A stretch of DNA of 64,000 bases from NCBI RefSeq assembly GCF_003716875.1, contig NZ_CP033078.1:1798001-1862000 (forward strand). The letters are read 5' to 3'. The notes beneath the pieces were generated by a model. It saw only the letters and a program-made list of their open reading frames with translations, was not told where the DNA came from and made no database searches. Below, one piece after another: positions 19,309 through 28,376 of the stretch. The DNA comes from Vibrio zhugei. Its GTDB lineage: Bacteria; Pseudomonadota; Gammaproteobacteria; Enterobacterales; Vibrionaceae. Each line of letters starts with the position of its first letter. Position 1 is the first letter of the stretch. Position numbers and translations under genes: made by a program.

Positions 19309-19908
19309 ATGTCAGACCAAGCACAAGACCGACACAAAGCACGACAACAAAAAGTCAAAGAAAATGTCGATGCACGAATCGCCGCTGCTCAAAAAGAACA
19401 GGGTATTTTTTTGGTGATTACGGGAAACGGCAAAGGCAAATCGACTTCAGGATTTGGCACGATTACTCGCGCCGTTGGCCATGGTCAGAGATGTGCAGTG
19501 GCACAATTTATTAAAGGTACATGGGAAAATGGCGAGCGCAATGTGTTAGAAAAACTCGGCGTTGAATTTCATGTCATGGCCACGGGATTTACTTGGGAAA
19601 CACAAAACAAAACCACAGACACCGCCGCCGCTCAACTTGTCTGGCAAGAGTGCGTAACAATGCTCAGCGATCCGTCATTAAACGTCGTTTTATTGGATGA
19701 ACTGACCTATATGACCAACTTTGGTTACATCGATCTGGATGAGGTGATTAGCGCGATACAACATCGTCCACCTATGCAATCGGTCATAATCACTGGTCGC
19801 GCTGCACACCGGCGTTTAATCGAGATGGCGGATACCGTTTCAGACATCAAAAATACCAAACATGCTTTCGATTCAGGCATAAAAGCATTGCAAGGCGTTG
19901 ATTGGTAA
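19309..19908 (+). CDS. cobO: Cob(I)yrinic acid a,c-diamide adenosyltransferase
   Basis: 199 residues, with AAGGATCAC before the ATG. A P-loop GNGKGKSTSGFG (about 44–55), FIKGTWENGERN, LLDELTYMTNFGYID and IITGRAAHRRLIEMAD are CobO/BtuR signatures. It adenosylates corrinoids using ATP, giving the active coenzyme B12 form. It is a single gene with its own bidirectional terminator. Confidence 0.95.
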   Translation: MSDQAQDRHKARQQKVKENVDARIAAAQKEQGIFLVITGNGKGKSTSGFGTITRAVGHGQRCAVAQFIKGTWENGERNVLEKLGVEFHVMATGFTWETQNKTTDTAAAQLVWQECVTMLSDPSLNVVLLDELTYMTNFGYIDLDEVISAIQHRPPMQSVIITGRAAHRRLIEMADTVSDIKNTKHAFDSGIKALQGVDW

Positions 19909-19918
19909 TTCAAATAAA

Positions 19919-19953
19919 AAAGCTCTAGAGACGATATTGTCTTCTAGAGCTTT
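19919..19953. terminator. Bidirectional terminator between cobO and asmA
   Basis: An 11-bp perfect inverted repeat, AAAGCTCTAGA / TCTAGAGCTTT, with an inner GAC/GTC pairing. A-rich before and T-rich after, it serves the two convergent genes. Confidence 0.85.
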
Positions 19954-19975
19954 CATGAGAGGTGATGAACTTAGA

Positions 19976-22090
19976 TTAGTGGAATAATCCCTTAATCAAA
20001 CCATCGACGACTTTCTTGGTTTTCTCGTCTTTGATTTTGTCATCGAGTTTTTTCAATCCACGATCTAACTCTTTGTGGGCTTTTTGCTTTAATACATCAT
20101 CAAAGACCAACTTAAATTTTGGATCGGTCCATTTACCATGAATATTCAAAGGAATAGTGACGTCTCGTAACTCGTCTATATCCTTACCGCCTTGCCCTTT
20201 AAGGCTTTTCACTAAGGAAGTACGTACCAACATATCCATGGTTTCATTGATGTAATTAGCCTCACCCTGCCCTTGAATACGTAATAACGGTGACTGCAGA
20301 TACACGTTAGTGACATTTGCCACACCTTGGTCCAAGGCTACTTTGGCCGTCAGAGAGCTAAAGTCGGTTTTTTTCGGGGCATTATCTTCAATTTTTTGCC
20401 CTTTAATACGCGCATACGTCGTGCGAATCAATTGAGCAACGTTGATACCATTGATCGAACCATCCGTAAACGCCATATCCAACGTTCCTTCTAAGTTCTT
20501 CTTCAGTATCTCTGGGGTTAGACCTGCACCCTCTACATTAAAATCGGCATTCATGTTACCGGCTAACCATTGCTTCTCAGTCAAGTCCTTGAGCAGAGGT
20601 AACGCAGCCACGTGTTTGATCGTCCCATTCGCCTTATACGTCGCGGGTAAATCATTGCCGTCTAATGTTGCTTTCGCATTGATGTGCCCCTCATATAAAT
20701 CCGCGTCGAAGCGTTTCAATAATGCTTTGCCCTGCTGAACAGCAACATCCACAGTGACGTTCTGCAACTTCGCATTGGCGGCTTTGAATTTCTTCATTTT
20801 CACTGAGCCAGAGACATCCAAACCCGCTAGTGCACTTAAATCAGGTTCTTCGGCTTTCTGAGCAACCAGCGATTGGTCATGGTTTTTCGCTGGCACCGCT
20901 TTATTACTGTCTTGCGATTTGGGCGTTTTAGACACTAAAAATGGGTCGAGATCAACCTCATCACTAGCCAGTGAAAATCGGATTTTGGGGGTATTGGCTA
21001 GGTTAGCATTGACGCTCCCTTGCCATTGCATTTGATTGACATCCAACGTATCGAAGGTGAATTGCGCCTGTTGATTCTCAACATCATACTCCCCATTCGC
21101 GGCAAGGGTCAGTGTCATTGGTGAAGTAGGCAAACTCTCACCCAGCAGCTTACTATCCAGCGTCAGTTTTTCCAATCGTAGATGCTTCATTGCCTCATCA
21201 AGCGTCACAGACGCATCACCACTGGCTGATAGCTGCATATCATTGGCTTTACCAGACACCTGATAATGAATGTGATTGTCCTTGGCCAAGCCTAACGACT
21301 CTGCACTCAACTCCGCTTGTTTAATACGCACGGCCTTATCACTGTAGCTGGCTTTAAGATCCAGATTGCGTAGCGCACTTTGTTGCCATTGCTTCGCCAC
21401 ATTCAGTTCCGTGGTCCCTGAAATCGCGAAGGTTTGTTGATTGTGTTTCCCTTTCGCGCCGAACGTAACATCCGACCATTGATTCATGGCAAAATCATCC
21501 AAGGTTAACTGCAAATCGTACAGTTTCATGAATGTTTTTGTCTTTTGATCTTGGATATCCAATACACCATTGACGATATCCACGCCTTGTACCGATAACT
21601 CCCACGGTTGCGAGCCTTCAGAGGTTTTCACCTTATCGGCTGGCAGGTCTTGTGATAGTGAAGATTGTGCTGGTTCTTGAGTGCTGTCAGCAGACTCTGG
21701 CGCCTTAAAACTGTCCAAATTCGATTGACCATTTTTCAAGGTTTCAAGGTGTACTTCGGCCCCCTCAAGACGTACATTACCAATATTTAACTGATGATCG
21801 AGCAGCCCGAATAAGGACACATCAATCCCGACTTCATCGACTTTAAACAGGTTCGCAGAAGAATAACCTTGAGGATTTTTCAATTCCGTTTTGCCGAGTT
21901 GAAAACCAATCGATGGGAAAAACTGCCAGCTAATATCGCCACTAATGACAAGATCCAAGCCAGTTTTCTTTTTCACTTGGTCAACAATTAATGGTTTAAA
22001 CTGATTAGGATTAACAAAAATCACTAATACGAGCACACAACTAACAATGAGCGCTAGCAGCGTACCGAGTACAATCGAAAGCTTCTTCAT
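19976..22090 (-). CDS. asmA: AsmA-family envelope protein
   Basis: 704 residues from the ATG at 22090 (MKKLSIVLGTLLALIVSCV), with AAGGAT 9 bases upstream; a longer frame is unlikely. There is one N-terminal membrane helix, then the AsmA N-domain (NQFKPLIVDQVKKKTGLDLVISGDISWQFFPSIGFQLG) and a long beta-rich periplasmic region ending in the AsmA_2 domain (DMAFTDGSINGINVAQLIRT, LLRIQGQGEANY). Family members are thought to be lipid-transfer proteins of the envelope. Here it sits downstream of udk. Confidence 0.92.
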   Translation of the reverse strand: MKKLSIVLGTLLALIVSCVLVLVIFVNPNQFKPLIVDQVKKKTGLDLVISGDISWQFFPSIGFQLGKTELKNPQGYSSANLFKVDEVGIDVSLFGLLDHQLNIGNVRLEGAEVHLETLKNGQSNLDSFKAPESADSTQEPAQSSLSQDLPADKVKTSEGSQPWELSVQGVDIVNGVLDIQDQKTKTFMKLYDLQLTLDDFAMNQWSDVTFGAKGKHNQQTFAISGTTELNVAKQWQQSALRNLDLKASYSDKAVRIKQAELSAESLGLAKDNHIHYQVSGKANDMQLSASGDASVTLDEAMKHLRLEKLTLDSKLLGESLPTSPMTLTLAANGEYDVENQQAQFTFDTLDVNQMQWQGSVNANLANTPKIRFSLASDEVDLDPFLVSKTPKSQDSNKAVPAKNHDQSLVAQKAEEPDLSALAGLDVSGSVKMKKFKAANAKLQNVTVDVAVQQGKALLKRFDADLYEGHINAKATLDGNDLPATYKANGTIKHVAALPLLKDLTEKQWLAGNMNADFNVEGAGLTPEILKKNLEGTLDMAFTDGSINGINVAQLIRTTYARIKGQKIEDNAPKKTDFSSLTAKVALDQGVANVTNVYLQSPLLRIQGQGEANYINETMDMLVRTSLVKSLKGQGGKDIDELRDVTIPLNIHGKWTDPKFKLVFDDVLKQKAHKELDRGLKKLDDKIKDEKTKKVVDGLIKGLFH

Positions 22091-22109
22091 CTCGGGGTAT
22101 CCTTTCGGT

Positions 22110-22137
22110 AAAAAAAAGTGGCACATCAGTGCCACTT
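22110..22137 (-). terminator. Terminator between udk and asmA
   Basis: AAGTGGCAC / GTGCCACTT with a 4-base loop, followed on the minus strand by an 8-T run. It separates the udk transcript from asmA, whose start codon lies 20 bases beyond. Confidence 0.85.
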
Positions 22138-22182
22138 ATATTAGTTCAAAGTTTCTAACTCTTTGCCATTATTCAGTTAAAA

Positions 22183-22824
22183 TTATGATTTTAGCAATTT
22201 AGAAATATGTGCTTTAAGAACATCAATGGCAATTCGATTCTTACCACCACGTGGGACAATGATGTCCGCATGTTGTTTGGAGGGTTCAATAAATTGCAAG
22301 AACATAGGACGGACCGTTTTCTGATACTGATTCAATACCGACTCCATCGTACGACCACGTTCTTCCACATCCCGCTTAACACGGCGCAGCAAACAAATAT
22401 CTAAGGGCGTATCCATGAACACACTCGCGTGCATTAAGTTACGCAAACGAGGTTCCGTTAATAACAAAATGCCTTCCAAAATGATGACTTTTTTTGGTGT
22501 CATGCGTGTTGAGTGTTCTGTCCGAGTATGTTCACTATAACTATACTCAGGCACATCAACAGGCTCGCCGCGCACCAACTGCTCTAAATGCTCGCACAAC
22601 AATTCATGATCCAACGCACTAGGGTGGTCATAGTTTGTTTTTACACGTTCTTCCATACTAAGATGACTCTGATCTTTGTAGTAGCAATCTTCCGTAATCA
22701 CCCCAATTTGATTATCGCCAACCTTTGCGCGAAGTTCTTTGTAGACAGTACTTGCGATCAAACTCTTTCCAGAGGCAGAAGCGCCAGCGATACCAATGAT
22801 GACGCATTGATTATAATCAGACAT
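22183..22824 (-). CDS. udk: Uridine kinase
   Basis: 213 residues. Walker [12 protein letters not shown] (about 12–22), the uridine-binding segment [19 protein letters not shown] and [13 protein letters not shown] are all present. It phosphorylates uridine/cytidine to UMP/CMP in pyrimidine salvage, complementing udp at 27.4 kb, which degrades uridine. Confidence 0.96.
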   Translation of the reverse strand: MSDYNQCVIIGIAGASASGKSLIASTVYKELRAKVGDNQIGVITEDCYYKDQSHLSMEERVKTNYDHPSALDHELLCEHLEQLVRGEPVDVPEYSYSEHTRTEHSTRMTPKKVIILEGILLLTEPRLRNLMHASVFMDTPLDICLLRRVKRDVEERGRTMESVLNQYQKTVRPMFLQFIEPSKQHADIIVPRGGKNRIAIDVLKAHISKLLKS

Positions 22825-22952
22825 GTATTAGCACCCGATACGTGATAAATGTGAGGATTTAGGTAAACCGCCTGATTATAGGGAGAACAGGCCAGTTATA
22901 CTAGATTCTAACAAGGAAAATGCAGCGGAAGTAGACTGTTTGCTTAACAAAC

Positions 22953-22984
22953 CAACAGAAAGAACGATTACATTCTTTCTGTTG
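22953..22984 (-). terminator. Inverted repeat between apbC and udk, possible terminator
   Basis: CAACAGAAAGAA / TTCTTTCTGTTG, a 12-bp stem with an 8-base loop, 22 bases after the apbC stop on the minus strand. There is no clean T-run after it, so termination may be weak or it may be a processing hairpin. Confidence 0.45.
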
Positions 22985-23006
22985 CCAACGTGAAAATCCA
23001 TCAAAC

Positions 23007-24080
23007 CTATACCAAGGCGATATCGATTGCATCCGGTTTCACATGCCCTTGCCAATACAATGTCGAGGCAATACGCTCGGCCAACTGCAAATAATCGCCA
23101 GCATGTTCACTTTCAGGGCGTCTTGCAACCGTAGGGATGCCAGCATCGATGTCTTCTCGCATGGCAATATGCAACGGTAATTGCGCCAGCAGTGATAAAC
23201 CACATTCTGCAGCTAAAGTCTGGGCACCACCGCTACCAAATAAGGCTTCCTTTGCTCCACAATGACTGCAAACGTGATAACTCATGTTTTCCACAATGCC
23301 TACTACTGGCACGTCGACTTCATCAAACATTGCCGCGCCCTTACGTGCATCGGCCAGCGCCAGATCTTGCGGTGTCGTCACGATCACCGCTCCCGTCACT
23401 GGAATTTGCTGAGCCAGCGTTAACTGGATATCGCCCGTTCCCGGTGGCATATCAATCACCAAATAGTCAAGATCAGGCCAATGCGTTTCGCGTACTAACT
23501 GCTCCAGCGCTTTTGATGCCATTGGCCCGCGCCAAATCGCGGCATTCGCTTTATCAATTAAATAACCAATTGAATGGGTATATATCCCTTGAACCTCGAT
23601 CGGCTGCATCCATTTATTGTCTACCACGCCCGGTTTGGCGTCTGTGGTTCCCAGCATGAGCGGCACAGAGGGACCATATACATCGGCATCGAGCAGTCCG
23701 ACTTTGGCACCTGAATGAGATAACGCCAATGCCAAATTTACGGCCGTAGTCGACTTGCCCACGCCCCCTTTGGCTGATGTCACCGCAATCACATTTTTCA
23801 CTCCCCGAATCGATTTATCGACGGTGGTGCGTAACGTGCTCGGTCTCACCAATATTTCATAGGCAATACAGTCTATCTGGTTGTTTTCAATTTGAGTCTC
23901 AATCCATTGAGCCAGTTGCTCTTTAATCTCTTTGGCCGCGAAAGGCAGTACTACACGCAATAAATGCTCATTCGACAAAGTCACCACATGCGGCTGATCG
24001 GCCCAATTGGCAATCAAATGAGGATGAGAAAATTGGTTAAGCCACACGCAGAAATCGTGTTTGGACGCGAATGAATGCAT
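23007..24080 (-). CDS. apbC: Iron-sulfur cluster carrier ApbC/Mrp
   Basis: 357 residues from the ATG at 24080, which has a perfect AGGAGG 5 bases upstream; the longer frame to 24152 is rejected. A short N-terminal DUF59-like part is followed by the Mrp NTPase: SAKGGVGKSTTAVNLA (deviant Walker A), DADVYGPSVP, VIDMPPGTGD and the Fe-S-binding CxxC in YHVCSHCG. It carries Fe-S clusters to target proteins and is divergent from metG, the common arrangement. Confidence 0.95.
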   Translation of the reverse strand: MHSFASKHDFCVWLNQFSHPHLIANWADQPHVVTLSNEHLLRVVLPFAAKEIKEQLAQWIETQIENNQIDCIAYEILVRPSTLRTTVDKSIRGVKNVIAVTSAKGGVGKSTTAVNLALALSHSGAKVGLLDADVYGPSVPLMLGTTDAKPGVVDNKWMQPIEVQGIYTHSIGYLIDKANAAIWRGPMASKALEQLVRETHWPDLDYLVIDMPPGTGDIQLTLAQQIPVTGAVIVTTPQDLALADARKGAAMFDEVDVPVVGIVENMSYHVCSHCGAKEALFGSGGAQTLAAECGLSLLAQLPLHIAMREDIDAGIPTVARRPESEHAGDYLQLAERIASTLYWQGHVKPDAIDIALV

Positions 24081-24241
24081 AAGTCCTCCTTTTTCTTCCA
24101 TGCTAGCACTCAATCTCTTGAGAAAGAAGCCTGAAAAAGTTCCTCGATCCATGTGGACTGTGGCTTGGCGTTCTATCTATCATAAGGTAGTATAATCCCC
24201 CACTCTTTTATAATACCTATCAAAAAAGCGAATAATTAAGT

Positions 24242-26290
24242 ATGGCAACTGAACCGAGAAAAATTCTGGTAACTTGTGCCCTTCCGTACGCTAACGGTTC
24301 TATCCACTTGGGTCATATGCTTGAGCATATCCAAGCCGATATTTGGGTTCGTTACCAGCGCCTACGAGGCAACACAACTAACTTCATCTGTGCGGACGAT
24401 GCTCACGGCACGCCAATCATGCTTAAAGCGCAACAGATGGGTATCACGCCAGAAGAAATGATCGCAGGTGTCAGCCAAGAACATCAGCAAGATTTTTCAG
24501 GGTTTAACATCAGTTTTGATAACTATCACAGCACTCACAGTGAAGAAAACCGTGAGTTAGCCTCACACATTTATCTAGAACTGAAGAAAAATGGCTTTAT
24601 CTCAAGCCGTACCATCTCTCAGCTTTTTGATCCAGAAAAAGAAATGTTCCTTCCCGATCGTTTCGTTAAAGGCTCTTGCCCGAAATGTAAAGCGGAAGAT
24701 CAGTACGGCGATAACTGTGAAGTCTGTGGTGAAACCTATAGCCCGACAGAATTGATTGATCCTCGTTCTGCGGTATCTGGCGCAACGCCTGTATTAAAAG
24801 ACTCTGAACACTTCTTCTTTGACTTGCCGCAATTCGAAAGCATGCTGAAAGAGTGGACACGTTCAGGTTCACTCCAGACCGAAACCGCCAATAAAATGCA
24901 AGAATGGTTCGAATCGGGTTTACAACAATGGGATATTTCCCGTGATGCGCCGTATTTTGGCTTTGAAATCCCAGGCGAGACTGGCAAGTTCTTCTACGTT
25001 TGGCTTGATGCGCCAATTGGTTACATGGGCTCATTCAAAAATCTGTGTGATAAGCGCGATGACTTAAACTTTGATGATTACTGGAAAAAAGACAGTTCAG
25101 CAGAGCTTTATCACTTCATTGGTAAAGATATTGTTTACTTCCACAGCTTGTTCTGGCCTGCCATGCTTGACGGTGCAGGTTACCGCCAGCCCAACAATGT
25201 CTTTGTGCACGGTTACGTTACGGTAAACGGCGCAAAAATGTCCAAATCAAAAGGTACGTTCATCAAAGCAAGTACGTACTTACGTCACTTGGATCCTGAA
25301 TGCCTGCGTTATTACTATGCTGCTAAATTAAACAATCGTATTGACGACCTTGACCTAAACTTAGACGATTTCACACAGCGTGTGAACTCAGATATCGTCA
25401 ATAAAATCGTCAACCTAGCGTCTCGTAATGCTGGCTTCATTACCAAACGTTTTGATGGCAAGCTCTCTGCTCAATTCGCAGAGCCAGAACTGTATCAGTC
25501 GTTCGTTGACGCTGCTTCTCATCTTGGTGAACTCTTCGAAAACCGTGAATACAGCCGAGCGATTCGCGAAATTACCGCCTTGGCGGATAAAGCAAACCAG
25601 TACATTGATGAAAAAGCACCTTGGGTTATCGCCAAGCAAGACGGTCAAGAACAAGCGCTGCAAGACATTTGTACCGTCGGACTCAACTTATTCCGTGTTT
25701 TAATGACGTATTTGAAACCCGTCATGCCATTATTGGCCGAGAAAACGGAAGCGTTCTTAAACCAAGAATTAACGTGGGAAGGCATACAAACACCGCTGAC
25801 GGATCACTCTATCAGCCGCTTTAAAGCGCTCTTTAACCGCATCGATCCTAAACATGTAGAAGCCATGCTGGAAGACTCCAAAGAAGTGGTCGCGGCAGAA
25901 CAAGCCGTTGTAGCAGCGGCGGCTCAAGCTCAGCAAACGCAATTGGACAAAGACCCCATTGCCGATGAAATCGAGTTTGATGATTTTGCCAAAGTCGACA
26001 TGCGTATCGCTAAAATTGTGTCTTGTGAATCCGTACCAAAAGCGAACAAACTACTGAAGTTTCAGCTAGATATTGGCGGAGAAATGCGTCAAGTGTTCTC
26101 GGGGATTAAGGCGGCTTATCAACCAGAAGAACTGGTGGGTAAATACACCGTCATGGTTGCGAACTTGAAACCACGCAAAATGAAATTTGGTATGTCTGAA
26201 GGGATGATCCTTGCGGCAGGCCCTGGTGGCGATGAATTGTGGATTTTGGAACCTCATGAAGGGGCTCAACCTGGCATGCGTGTAATGTAA
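24242..26290 (+). CDS. metG: Methionyl-tRNA synthetase
   Basis: 682 residues, full length for the dimeric type. The class I signatures are HLGHMLEHI (HIGH-like) and KMSKS, with a zinc knuckle ([17 protein letters not shown], about 145–161), an anticodon domain, and a C-terminal tRNA-binding OB fold ([25 protein letters not shown]). It charges initiator and elongator tRNA-Met. Confidence 0.98.
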   Translation: MATEPRKILVTCALPYANGSIHLGHMLEHIQADIWVRYQRLRGNTTNFICADDAHGTPIMLKAQQMGITPEEMIAGVSQEHQQDFSGFNISFDNYHSTHSEENRELASHIYLELKKNGFISSRTISQLFDPEKEMFLPDRFVKGSCPKCKAEDQYGDNCEVCGETYSPTELIDPRSAVSGATPVLKDSEHFFFDLPQFESMLKEWTRSGSLQTETANKMQEWFESGLQQWDISRDAPYFGFEIPGETGKFFYVWLDAPIGYMGSFKNLCDKRDDLNFDDYWKKDSSAELYHFIGKDIVYFHSLFWPAMLDGAGYRQPNNVFVHGYVTVNGAKMSKSKGTFIKASTYLRHLDPECLRYYYAAKLNNRIDDLDLNLDDFTQRVNSDIVNKIVNLASRNAGFITKRFDGKLSAQFAEPELYQSFVDAASHLGELFENREYSRAIREITALADKANQYIDEKAPWVIAKQDGQEQALQDICTVGLNLFRVLMTYLKPVMPLLAEKTEAFLNQELTWEGIQTPLTDHSISRFKALFNRIDPKHVEAMLEDSKEVVAAEQAVVAAAAQAQQTQLDKDPIADEIEFDDFAKVDMRIAKIVSCESVPKANKLLKFQLDIGGEMRQVFSGIKAAYQPEELVGKYTVMVANLKPRKMKFGMSEGMILAAGPGGDELWILEPHEGAQPGMRVM

Positions 26291-26319
26291 CGCGTGCTTT
26301 TCTCTGAGCGTCAATCACA

Positions 26320-26350
26320 AAGCCCGTGTTCTATCTAACACGGGCTTTTT
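26320..26350 (+). terminator. Terminator after metG
   Basis: AAGCCCGTGTT / AACACGGGCTT, an 11-bp stem with a 6-base loop and a T-run, 30 bases after the metG stop. Confidence 0.92.
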
Positions 26351-26505
26351 CTATTTTGCAGCACCGCTTTGGGCGCATTACGCACTCAGTTGGTGCACGC
26401 AGAGCTGCATCATAATTATAACTCATTGATAAATATTAACTTATAGAGTTGGCATTAAGCATGCTAAGTTCTTACATACTCATGTACCCCAACCGGGAGT
26501 CAGTT

Positions 26506-27328
26506 ATGTTTATCTTGGTTACGATAATCATTTCGTTGGCGATACTGGCCGCGATTTATCAATACTCTCAACGTCAGCAAGCGATAATGCAGCGTCAGTA
26601 CGATGTGTTGGTTCAGTTGCGTGAGCTTCTTCATTTAACCCATCAACACCGCAGGATCACTCACCTGTCTTTATTGCATGCTGAGGACCATACCTCTGAA
26701 ATTGAACGACTTCAGCAAGAGATCAGTGTGCATTCCAATCACCTTATCTCAACAGTGCATCTAGATAACAAACCCATGTATCGTATCTTCCAAACGAAAT
26801 TGGCAGAAGTGATGAGCAACTGGCCCAACTACTCACTAAGCCGCAACCAAATCATTCATGGTAAAACCCTTCGTCATGGCATGTTCTTGATTGATGAAGT
26901 GGTCTTGGGATGAAGTGGTCTTGGATTGGTTACTGACCTCCAATAAAGAGCTGCTCTGTGATGAGTACCATCAACAATGGCAAATGGTCGTTGATAGCCT
27001 TGATGCATTAACTCAATTGCACATTTGTATCGCGGATCTCGATTCGGAGTCTGGCCAACAGCGCTTCTTACTTTATGCTGATATCGTTTATAAAAAGGTC
27101 AATCAGCTTTCCTTTATTAGCGCGTTACCGATCTCAACCCCTGATTGTTTGTTGGCTTTGCAAGCACTTCAACGCTGCTCTCATGAGCAGACGGTATCAC
27201 TTGATGCTGACGAGCTTTATCATCGGATGCACTCGCTGTCTATGGCGATTGCCAATGAATACGATCTGATCCTCAGTCGGCTCACCAAAACATTATTCAT
27301 TCCTTTACCCAAAATGGTCATGGCCTAG
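26506..27328 (+). pseudogene. Unknown membrane-anchored protein, split by a 16-bp duplication
   Basis: Two overlapping frames (26506–26913 and 26891–27328) form one gene broken by a tandem copy of GATGAAGTGGTCTTGG (26893–26908 and 26909–26924). Removing one copy joins FLIDEVVL directly to DWLLTSNKELL, giving about 268 residues. GGGAG precedes the ATG at 26506. The protein has one N-terminal membrane helix (FILVTIIISLAILAAIY) and an all-helical cytoplasmic or periplasmic part rich in Leu, Gln and His (HQHRRITHLSLLHAEDH). I do not recognise the family. It could be a recent mutation, a phase-variable switch or a sequencing artefact. Confidence 0.75.
26893..26924 (+). repeat. Perfect 16-bp tandem duplication causing a frameshift
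   Basis: Two adjacent identical copies of GATGAAGTGGTCTTGG. Sixteen is not a multiple of three, so the second copy shifts the frame and exposes a TGA at 26911–26913. A single copy keeps the frame open through to 27328. Confidence 0.95.
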
Positions 27329-27336
27329 ACTGCACG

Positions 27337-27374
27337 AAAAAGCCCCATGATGAGCATTCATCATGGGGCTTTTT
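27337..27374. terminator. Bidirectional terminator between the split gene and udp
   Basis: A 17-bp stem (AAAAAGCCCCATGATGA and its complement) with loop GCAT: A-run on the left, T-run on the right. It lies 8 bases after one stop and 20 before the other, serving both convergent genes. Confidence 0.93.
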
Positions 27375-27394
27375 AATTCTTAGAACCATCGCTG

Positions 27395-28153
27395 TTATAG
27401 CAGTTTACGTGCCGCTTCAACCACCACCTGAATTGAGCGTGTTTCCGCTTTCTTCAATGTCTCATGGTCTGGGGTTTCCGCTTGCGCACGGTTAATAATC
27501 ACCCCAGCAACACATCCGGCTTTCAAGCCAGAGCTCGCGCACATGGTCAGCAAGGTTGCCGATTCCATTTCAAAGTTCAACACGCCCATTTCCTGCCACT
27601 CTTTCATCGAGTCTTGGAAACGGCGAACCACACGACCACTGAACGTATCGTAACGCTCTTGACCAGGATAGAAGGTATCTGAAGATGCCGTGACCCCTGT
27701 ATAGACTTGCGCCCCACTTTCTTGCGCCGCTTGCTTCATTGCCGTCGCGACATCAAAATCGGCCACGGCGGGAAACTCCATCGGTGCAAAATGCGAACTG
27801 GCTCCATCAAGCCGTACCGAGCCTGTGGTCACAATCATATCACCCACATTGACATGTGGCTGAATCGCACCGGTCGTACCAACACGTAGGAAGGTTCTTA
27901 CACCAAGTTGAGCCAATTCTTCAACAGCGATTGACGTTGATGGGCCGCCAATACCAGTAGAACAGACCACGACCGCTTTCCCATCCAACTCGCCACGATA
28001 TACCGTATATTCACGCTGACTGGCAAGAAATGTCGGGTTATCCATCAAGTTTGCAATTTTTTCAACGCGCGCAGGGTCGCCAGGAATGATCGCCAGTGTC
28101 GCACCTTGCAGATCGGTCTTAGTGACGCCTAAATGAAAAACAGCTTGAGTCAT
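27395..28153 (-). CDS. udp: Uridine phosphorylase
   Basis: 252 residues. It has the phosphate-binding start [13 protein letters not shown], the [18 protein letters not shown] motif, and [16 protein letters not shown] (nucleoside-binding Glu/Met). It splits uridine with phosphate into uracil and ribose-1-phosphate. A perfect CRP-type palindrome lies about 140 bases upstream, consistent with catabolite control as in E. coli; a CytR site could not be assigned. Confidence 0.96.
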   Translation of the reverse strand: MTQAVFHLGVTKTDLQGATLAIIPGDPARVEKIANLMDNPTFLASQREYTVYRGELDGKAVVVCSTGIGGPSTSIAVEELAQLGVRTFLRVGTTGAIQPHVNVGDMIVTTGSVRLDGASSHFAPMEFPAVADFDVATAMKQAAQESGAQVYTGVTASSDTFYPGQERYDTFSGRVVRRFQDSMKEWQEMGVLNFEMESATLLTMCASSGLKAGCVAGVIINRAQAETPDHETLKKAETRSIQVVVEAARKLL

Positions 28154-28295
28154 AAGATACTCCTTAGTCGGCTTATTCAGCTCTTAATAGTTATGATAAA
28201 TAGGGATACACCACTTACTTTAAGTGATATTTCTGCCACCAGAATAGATCAGATTCACAAAACCCATAAGTAATGATCAAGAAATTACATGTTAA

Positions 28296-28311
28296 TGTGA
28301 TTTTTATCACA
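28296..28311 (-). promoter_or_regulatory. CRP-cAMP binding site upstream of udp
   Basis: TGTGATTTTTATCACA is a perfect TGTGA-N6-TCACA palindrome. It lies between the end of zntA and the start of udp, so it can only serve udp. Nucleoside catabolic genes are classic CRP targets. Confidence 0.85.
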
Positions 28312-28376
28312 TTATTACTTCCCTATCTTATCAATCTGACGACCTAGCCCCAGCACAGTATAGACGGCACTAATCG

